Source: an uncultured Xanthomonas sp. (GTDB taxonomy: Bacteria > Pseudomonadota > Gammaproteobacteria > Xanthomonadales > Xanthomonadaceae). From it: a stretch of 7,391 nucleotides of DNA. Shown here piece by piece: positions 1 through 7,391 of this stretch (its first letter is position 1; the number at the start of each line of letters is the position of its first letter). The translations under genes were made by a program, and so were the position numbers. The stretch spans positions 1 to 7,391 of the forward strand of contig CALTTS010000040.1 of assembly GCA_943912265.1 (NCBI GenBank), given 5' to 3'. The notes beneath the pieces were generated by a model. The model was not told where the DNA came from. It did no database searches and worked only from the letters and a program-made list of their open reading frames with translations.

Positions 1-163
1 CCAGATCCGCAACTACGTGCTCGACCAGAGCCGCATCAAGGACCTGCGCACCGGCATCGAGCGCAGCGACACCCAGAAGGTGCTGGACGGCGACCTGGAC
101 GAATTCGTCGAGGCCAGCCTGAAGGCCGGTCTGGAAGCCGGTGCCAAACGCGTCGACGCCTGA
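1..163 (+). CDS. prfB: Peptide chain release factor 2, C-terminal end (partial)
   Basis: The last 53 codons of release factor 2, read from base 2 to the TGA at 161-163; the rest lies left of the window. RF2 recognises UGA and UAA stop codons and triggers peptide release on the ribosome. The visible peptide begins QIRNYVLDQSRIKDLRTG and continues with a VLDGDLDEFVEASLKAG stretch. This closely resembles the end of bacterial RF2 as I know it from E. coli (IRSYVLDDSRIKDLRTG, then LDGSLDQFIEASLKAGL). A short tail ending in KRVDA extends beyond the usual end. The catalytic GGQ loop, the stop-codon-reading motif and the programmed +1 frameshift site typical of prfB would all lie outside the window. 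Its position directly before lysS on the same strand is the classic prfB-lysS pairing of gammaproteobacteria and supports the call. Confidence 0.93.
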   Translation, partial: QIRNYVLDQSRIKDLRTGIERSDTQKVLDGDLDEFVEASLKAGLEAGAKRVDA

Positions 164-172
164 TCCCCGCAC

Positions 173-199
173 CGCCGCGTTGCCATGCGCAACGCGGCG
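173..199 (+). repeat. Strong hairpin in the prfB-lysS spacer
   Basis: An 11-bp perfect inverted repeat: CGCCGCGTTGC at 173-183 pairs with GCAACGCGGCG at 189-199 around the loop CATGC. It starts 9 bp after the prfB stop and ends 45 bp before the lysS start. No T-run follows, so it is not a clear intrinsic terminator. It could be an attenuator, a processing or stability element, or a partial terminator between the two genes. The in-frame ATG at 185 lies inside the loop, which argues against it being the lysS start. Confidence 0.6.
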
Positions 200-244
200 A
201 ACGCAAAACCTCATCCCCGATACATACCGAAAGCCGCAACCGCC

Positions 245-1765
<1,521 letters not shown>

Positions 1766-1841
1766 AGGCGTCATCGCCTCATCGCGGCGTAGGCGGTTTG
1801 TCCGTTGCGGAATCGCTTCCAGACAGGCAGGATAAGGCCTT

Positions 1842-1859
1842 CACATTCGTGAAAATGTG
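1842..1859. repeat. Short inverted repeat upstream of rpfG
   Basis: CACATT at 1842-1847 and AATGTG at 1854-1859 are perfect 6-bp inverted arms around CGTGAA. A second overlapping dyad, TTCAC (1840-1844) and GTGAA (1849-1853), is nested in the same place. It lies about 85-100 bp before the rpfG start, a plausible position for an operator or promoter-proximal site. It does not match the Clp/CRP consensus TGTGA-N6-TCACA. Binding by any named regulator is not supported. Confidence 0.3.
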
Positions 1860-1878
1860 CGCGTGACGCATGGACTCA

Positions 1879-1900
1879 AGCGGCCGTGCCGATGGCCGCT
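1879..1900 (+). repeat. Inverted repeat in the lysS-rpfG spacer
   Basis: AGCGGCC at 1879-1885 pairs with GGCCGCT at 1894-1900 (7 bp) around an 8-base loop, and TATGTCTTTT follows within a few bases. It could be a weak terminator for lysS, or a 5' leader structure of the rpfG mRNA about 40 bp before its start. The T-run is short and displaced, so terminator function is doubtful. Confidence 0.35.
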
Positions 1901-1928
1901 ATGTCTTTTCGGAAGTTCCATTGAACCG

Positions 1929-1935
1929 AGGAAGG
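1929..1935 (+). promoter_or_regulatory. Ribosome binding site of rpfG
   Basis: AGGAAGG lies 6 bases before the ATG at 1942. This is a strong Shine-Dalgarno match with good spacing. It fixes the rpfG start and argues for efficient translation. Confidence 0.75.
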
Positions 1936-1941
1936 TGAGGC

Positions 1942-3081
1942 ATGCACGACGCCGGCGGATACCCGGGCGCGTCCGTCGCGTTGACAGGCCTTGACCTTGC
2001 GGCGGACGAAGCCGCGGCCAGCCCCCGTCTTTCCGTCGTCGTGCTCGACCGGGAGGAGACGGTCCGCGCCTTGTTGCGCGGCATCGTGGCTTCCGTCGAG
2101 GCGGCGCCGGACGTGCACGAATTCCCCGAAGGGCGCGAGGCGCTGGCATGGTGCGGCACGCACGAGGTCGATCTGCTGCTGGTCGAATACCGCATGCCCG
2201 GAATCGACGGGCTCGAATTCGTCCGGCGCTTCCGCCGGATGCCGATGCATGGCGATACGCCGGTCATTTTCCTGACCGATTCCTCGGATGATGCGTTGCG
2301 CCAGGCGGCCCTCGAGGCCGGCGCCATCGACGTGCTGTCCAAACCGGTCCAGCCGCGTGAATTGCACGCGCGCTGCCGCAGCCTGCTGGACTTGCGCCTG
2401 CGCGTGGCGCGGGCAAGCCGCCACAGCAGGGTGCTCGAACGGCGCCTGGACGACAGTCTGAAAGAGCTGGATGCGCGTGAGCGCGAGACCTTGTCGCGGC
2501 TTGCCCGTGCCATCGAATACCGCGACGCGGGTACCAGTGCCTATCTGGAGCGCATGGCCCACATCGCCGGTCTGGTGGCCGAACAGATGGGTTTGCCCGA
2601 CGACGAGGTCAGGCTGATCGAGATGGCGGCGCCGCTGCACGATCTGGGCAAGATCGCGATCCCGGACTCTGTGCTACTGAAATCCGGTCCGCTGGATGCG
2701 GACGAGCTGGCGGTGATGCGCAGGCACCCGCTGATTGGCCACGAATTGCTGTCGGGCAGCCGCAACCGTTACATCCAGCTGGGGGCTCTGATTGCGCTGC
2801 GCCACCACGAGCGCTATGACGGCAGCGGCTATCCGGACGGTCTGGCGGGCGAGGCGATCCCGTTGCCGGCCCGCATCGTGGCCACGGCGGACGTGTTCGA
2901 TGCCTTGCTGTCGCCACGGCCCTACAAGCCTGCCTGGTCGTTTGATGCCTCCATGGCCTACATGCGGGTCCAGCGGGGGCGTCTGTTCGATCCGCGTTGC
3001 GTGGATGCATTGCAGCGCGGGCGGGAGCGCCTGCGCGTGCTGTGCGAGCGTTTCTCCAAGGCGCACCCGAGACCCTGCTGA
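1942..3081 (+). CDS. rpfG: RpfG-type response regulator: degenerate receiver plus HD-GYP c-di-GMP phosphodiesterase
   Basis: A 379-residue soluble protein with a short N-terminal tail, a receiver (REC) domain at about 30-150, a charged helical linker at about 155-185 and an HD-GYP domain at about 185-370. HD-GYP domains hydrolyse cyclic di-GMP. The signature is intact: H233-D234 in HDLGKIAIPDS, H262, and H288-H289 with GYP at 296-298 (HHERYDGSGYPDG). The Glu/His pair before the HD motif in trinuclear-metal members is replaced here by G197 and Y201. The receiver fold keeps T112 and K134, but E82 (VEYRMPG) occupies the phosphoacceptor Asp position and R37 one of the two Mg2+-binding Asp positions. 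Phosphorylation by a kinase is therefore doubtful. Domain order, length and position after prfB-lysS and opposite rpfB point to RpfG, the DSF-pathway output regulator of Xanthomonas. The usual partners rpfC and rpfF are not next to it. A paralogue of RpfG remains possible. Confidence 0.85.
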   Translation: MHDAGGYPGASVALTGLDLAADEAAASPRLSVVVLDREETVRALLRGIVASVEAAPDVHEFPEGREALAWCGTHEVDLLLVEYRMPGIDGLEFVRRFRRMPMHGDTPVIFLTDSSDDALRQAALEAGAIDVLSKPVQPRELHARCRSLLDLRLRVARASRHSRVLERRLDDSLKELDARERETLSRLARAIEYRDAGTSAYLERMAHIAGLVAEQMGLPDDEVRLIEMAAPLHDLGKIAIPDSVLLKSGPLDADELAVMRRHPLIGHELLSGSRNRYIQLGALIALRHHERYDGSGYPDGLAGEAIPLPARIVATADVFDALLSPRPYKPAWSFDASMAYMRVQRGRLFDPRCVDALQRGRERLRVLCERFSKAHPRPC

Positions 3082-3138
3082 AGCACCTCCGCCAAGCGGG
3101 CGGGAAACAGGGCATAGGCAGATTGCCTGCACGGGAAT

Positions 3139-3177
3139 CCGCAAGAAAAAACCCCGCTTGCGCGGGGTTTTTTGCGG
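3139..3177. terminator. Bidirectional intrinsic terminator between rpfG and rpfB
   Basis: The core is a perfect 12-bp stem: AAAAAACCCCGC (3146-3157) pairs with GCGGGGTTTTTT (3162-3173) around the loop TTGC. An outer CCGC (3139-3142) and GCGG (3174-3177) extend it past a 3-base bulge. The six A's on one side and six T's on the other give a GC stem followed by a U-run on both strands. It lies 58 bp after the rpfG stop and 28 bp beyond the rpfB stop, so it can end both convergent transcripts. Confidence 0.93.
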
Positions 3178-3182
3178 AACTG

Positions 3183-3201
3183 TGCCGGCGAACGGCCGGC
3201 A
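3183..3201 (-). repeat. Small GC-rich hairpin just after rpfB
   Basis: TGCCGGC (3183-3189) and GCCGGCA (3195-3201) form a 7-bp stem around GAACG. On the minus strand it lies 3 bases after the rpfB stop and just before the main terminator. It may protect the 3' end of the rpfB transcript or be fortuitous in GC-rich sequence. Confidence 0.3.
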
Positions 3202-3204
3202 GCA

Positions 3205-4905
3205 TCAATGCTTGGTGGTGGGTGCCGGTGTCGCGCTGTCGCGCAATTCGCGGCGCAGGATCTTGCCGACGTTGGTCTTGGGCAATTCGGTGCGGAACTC
3301 GACGATGCGCGGGTGCTTGTAGCCGGTGAGGTTGGCGCGGGCATAGGCCTTCACGTCCTCGGCGGTCAGGTGCGGGTCCTTGCGCACGATCACCACCTTG
3401 ACCACTTCGCCCGAACGCTCGTCCGGCACGCCGACCGCAGCCACTTCCAGCACGCCGGGCATCATCGCGATCACGTCCTCGATCTCGTTGGGATACACGT
3501 TGAAGCCGGAGACCAGGATCATGTCCTTCTTGCGGTCGACGATGTAGAAGAAGCCCTTTTCGTCCATCCGCGCCATGTCGCCGGTGTGCAGCCAGCCTTC
3601 GGCGTCGATGACCTTGGCGGTTTCCTCCGGCTTCATCCAGTAGCCCTTCATCACCTGCGGGCCCTTGATGCACAGCTCGCCCACCTCGCCCTGGGCCAGG
3701 ATGCCGCCTTCCTCGTCCTTGATGCAGGCATCGGTGGACGGGATCGGCAGGCCGATGGAACCGTTGTAGGCCTTCAAGTCGAGCGGGTTGATGCAGGCTG
3801 CCGGCGAGGTTTCGGTCAGGCCGTAGGCTTCCACCAGCGTGCAGCCGGTGACCTGCTTCCATTTTTCGGCGACGGCGCGCTGCACGGCCATGCCGCCGCC
3901 CAGTGAAATCTTCAACGCGGAGAAGTCCACCTGGTCGAAGCCGGGGGTGTTGAGCAATCCGTTGAACAGGGTGTTGACGCCGGTGATGGCCGTGAACTTG
4001 AGGTTGCGGATTTCCTTGATGAACCCCGGCATGTCGCGCGGGTTGCTGATCAAGTAGTTCAAGCCGCCCATCTCCATAAAGATCAGGCCGTTCGCGGTCA
4101 GCGAAAAGATGTGGTAAAGCGGCAGCGCCGTGATGATGATTTCCTTGCCCGGCTCCAGGTTGCCGGCGCCGGCGATCCACGCCGAGGCCTGCTGCATGTT
4201 GGCCACGAGGTTGCGGTGGGTGAGCATCGCGCCCTTGGCCACGCCGGTGGTGCCGCCGGTGTACTGCAGGAAGGCGATGTCGCCCGATTCGATCTCGATG
4301 GCCGGCAGCGTGTGGCGGGCGCCCAGCGCCAGTGCCTCGCGGAAGCGCACCGCCCCGGAAATCTCGTAGAACGGCACCAGCTTCTTGATGTACCTGAGCA
4401 CGAAGTTGACCACCGCGCCCTTGGGGAAGCCGAGCATGTCGCCCAGGCCGGTGGTGACGACGTGCTTCACCGGCGTTTCGGCCACCACTTCCTTCAGCGT
4501 GTTGCCGAAGTTGTCGATGACGACGATCGCGGCGGCGCCGGCGTCCACCAGCTGGTGCTTCAGTTCGCGGGCGGTGTAGAGCGGGTTGACGTTGACCACG
4601 GTCAGGCCGGCGCGCAGCGTGCCGAACAGGGCGATCGGGTACTGCAGGCAGTTGGGCATCATGATGGCGACGCGGTCGCCCTTCTTGAGCTTGAGCTCGC
4701 ACAGCAGGTAGGCCGCGAAGCGGCGGCTCAGCTCGTCCATCTCGCCGTAGGTGAGCACCTTGCCGAAGTTGGAAAAACCGGGCCGGTCGCGGAACTTGCG
4801 CACCGAGGTCTCGAACACGTCCGCGATGGAGCGGTAGGCGTCGGGGTCGATTTCCGTGGGAACGCCCTTCGGATAACTCTGCAGCCACGGACGCTGTTCG
4901 CTCAT
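3205..4905 (-). CDS. rpfB: Long-chain fatty acid--CoA ligase (RpfB/FadD type)
   Basis: This enzyme activates fatty acids to acyl-CoA with ATP through an acyl-adenylate, feeding beta-oxidation. RpfB in Xanthomonas is also linked to turnover of the DSF fatty-acid signal. The 566-residue product is close to E. coli FadD (561). AMP-binding-family motifs are intact: the P-loop TGGTTGVAKG at 216-225, YGLTETSP from 361, GWLHTGD ending at D443, the fatty-acyl-CoA-synthetase signature around DRKKDMILVSGFNVYPNEIE, and the C-terminal catalytic Lys at 548 (NVGKILRREL). No signal peptide or membrane segment is evident. The ATG at 4903-4905 (MSEQRPWLQSYPKG) is chosen because GGAGAGGG lies just upstream. 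An in-frame ATG at 4941 would add 12 residues and lacks this support. The symbol rests on position between rpfG and aconitase; fadD would be the neutral name. rpfF, normally next to rpfB, is absent here. Confidence 0.92.
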   Translation of the reverse strand: MSEQRPWLQSYPKGVPTEIDPDAYRSIADVFETSVRKFRDRPGFSNFGKVLTYGEMDELSRRFAAYLLCELKLKKGDRVAIMMPNCLQYPIALFGTLRAGLTVVNVNPLYTARELKHQLVDAGAAAIVVIDNFGNTLKEVVAETPVKHVVTTGLGDMLGFPKGAVVNFVLRYIKKLVPFYEISGAVRFREALALGARHTLPAIEIESGDIAFLQYTGGTTGVAKGAMLTHRNLVANMQQASAWIAGAGNLEPGKEIIITALPLYHIFSLTANGLIFMEMGGLNYLISNPRDMPGFIKEIRNLKFTAITGVNTLFNGLLNTPGFDQVDFSALKISLGGGMAVQRAVAEKWKQVTGCTLVEAYGLTETSPAACINPLDLKAYNGSIGLPIPSTDACIKDEEGGILAQGEVGELCIKGPQVMKGYWMKPEETAKVIDAEGWLHTGDMARMDEKGFFYIVDRKKDMILVSGFNVYPNEIEDVIAMMPGVLEVAAVGVPDERSGEVVKVVIVRKDPHLTAEDVKAYARANLTGYKHPRIVEFRTELPKTNVGKILRRELRDSATPAPTTKH

Positions 4906-4909
4906 CTTG

Positions 4910-4917
4910 CCCTCTCC
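4910..4917 (-). promoter_or_regulatory. Ribosome binding site of rpfB
   Basis: On the minus strand GGAGAGGG ends 4 bases before the ATG at 4905. It is a clear Shine-Dalgarno match and decides the start codon in favour of 4905 over the upstream in-frame ATG at 4941. Confidence 0.7.
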
Positions 4918-4970
4918 GGATTCGGTGGATGGATGGCGCACGACGGCGCCACCGGATTGTTGTTTTCGAA

Positions 4971-4999
4971 AGCATACCGCCGCGCATGGTGTTCACGAA
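4971..4999 (-). promoter_or_regulatory. Weak candidate promoter for rpfB
   Basis: On the minus strand TATGCT (4976-4971) could be a -10 box (4 of 6 to TATAAT). It lies 17 bases after TTCGTG (4999-4994), a poor -35 (2 of 6). The -10 is followed by the least GC-rich stretch of the gap and ends 65 bp before the start codon. The position is plausible but the sequence match is weak. Confidence 0.22.
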
Positions 5000-5042
5000 G
5001 GCGCCGGCGCTGCGCGCTGCGCGCGTGGGTTGCGGTGCGCCG

Positions 5043-5068
5043 GCAGGCCGGGGCGGTGCCGGCCCTGC
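5043..5068. repeat. Bulged GC-rich inverted repeat in the acnA-rpfB gap
   Basis: GCAGGCCGG (5043-5051) pairs with CCGGCCCTGC (5059-5068) with one bulged C, around a 7-base loop. No T-run follows on either strand. It may be a structured element of read-through acnA transcripts or only a product of high GC content. Confidence 0.3.
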
Positions 5069-5186
5069 AAGTCACTCATGCAAAAGGAATTCCCCGCGAC
5101 GGCCGCCGGGCCGGCCGTGCCCGCGGACCGGAGAGGCATGCGACCAAAGTCGGGCGCGTGGCGCCGGCATGCTGCGATGCGGCAAG

Positions 5187-5213
5187 GATGCCGGGCGGGC
5201 CGCGCCCGGCATC
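5187..5213 (-). terminator. Hairpin after acnA, possible terminator
   Basis: A perfect 11-bp stem, GATGCCGGGCG (5187-5197) with CGCCCGGCATC (5203-5213), around GGCCG. A further GGCA/TGCC pairing (5181-5184 with 5217-5220) lies outside an internal loop. On the minus strand it begins 15 bases after the acnA stop, the usual place for a terminator or mRNA-end-protecting hairpin. Only a short T-pair follows, so it is a weak intrinsic terminator at best. Confidence 0.5.
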
Positions 5214-5228
5214 GCCTGCCGCCGCGCG

Positions 5229-7391
<2,163 letters not shown>

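Larger units (their letters stand above)
4906..5228. other. Non-coding gap between acnA and rpfB
   Basis: A 323-bp stretch with no recognisable gene. Open frames crossing it are arginine- and alanine-rich, resemble no family and look like chance products of GC-rich DNA. It holds the rpfB ribosome binding site, an AT-richer patch around 4957-4976 that is the best place for the rpfB promoter, a bulged hairpin at 5043-5068, and a strong hairpin at 5187-5213 just after acnA. No tRNA or insertion-sequence end was seen. Confidence 0.6.

Noticed and set aside
185..244. Upstream start of lysS at the ATG at 185
   Set aside because: It would add 20 residues to a protein already of family length from 245, and the codon lies in the loop of a strong hairpin.
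1875..1893. Possible sigma-28 (FliA) promoter before rpfG
   Set aside because: The -10-like GCCGAT is good, but the -35-like CTCAAG is only about 4 bases from it after allowing for the full 8-base -35 element, against about 11 expected. The apparent -10 also overlaps a stem-loop.
1840..1935. Possible c-di-GMP riboswitch (GEMM) upstream of the c-di-GMP enzyme
   Set aside because: The spacer shows short dyads but not the conserved GEMM core segments (no CACGCA...GCAAA and tetraloop-receptor pattern). The resemblance is limited to isolated CCGATGG.

Overview
The window comes from a GC-rich gammaproteobacterium of the Xanthomonadaceae/Rhodanobacteraceae lineage (order Xanthomonadales). The assignment rests on gene order: prfB-lysS is followed by an RpfG-type HD-GYP response regulator, then convergently by an RpfB-type acyl-CoA ligase and an AcnA-type aconitase. 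This matches the rpf (regulation of pathogenicity factors) locus known from Xanthomonas and relatives, where rpfA is aconitase, rpfB the fatty acyl-CoA ligase, rpfF the DSF synthase, rpfC the DSF sensor kinase and rpfG the c-di-GMP phosphodiesterase. The genus cannot be fixed from the sequence alone.

Layout. Positions 1-163 (+) hold the C-terminal end of peptide chain release factor 2 (prfB). After an 81-bp spacer with a strong hairpin comes lysS (245-1765, +), class II lysyl-tRNA synthetase. A 176-bp spacer with two short inverted repeats leads to rpfG (1942-3081, +). A strong bidirectional terminator (3139-3177) separates rpfG from the convergent rpfB (3205-4905, -). A 323-bp non-coding gap with GC-rich hairpins and the likely rpfB promoter follows. 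The rest is acnA/rpfA (5229 to the right edge, -), which lacks its N-terminal part because the window ends.

How the genes fit together. prfB and lysS are translation genes that mark the flank of the locus. rpfG, rpfB and acnA are members of the DSF (diffusible signal factor) quorum-sensing locus. In the arrangement I recall from Xanthomonas, rpfC (with or without rpfH) follows rpfG, and rpfF lies between it and rpfB in the opposite direction. Here both are absent and the two flanking genes meet at a single terminator, only 123 bp apart. The RpfG receiver domain has also lost key phosphorylation residues: Glu82 stands at the phosphoacceptor Asp position and Arg37 at one Mg2+-binding Asp. The HD-GYP output domain keeps its signature residues. 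Together these suggest that the DSF synthase/sensor pair is missing from this locus and that RpfG no longer depends on a phosphorelay, while RpfB and aconitase persist in fatty-acid and TCA metabolism. This is the most interesting observation in the window. It is an inference, because rpfF and rpfC could lie elsewhere in the genome.
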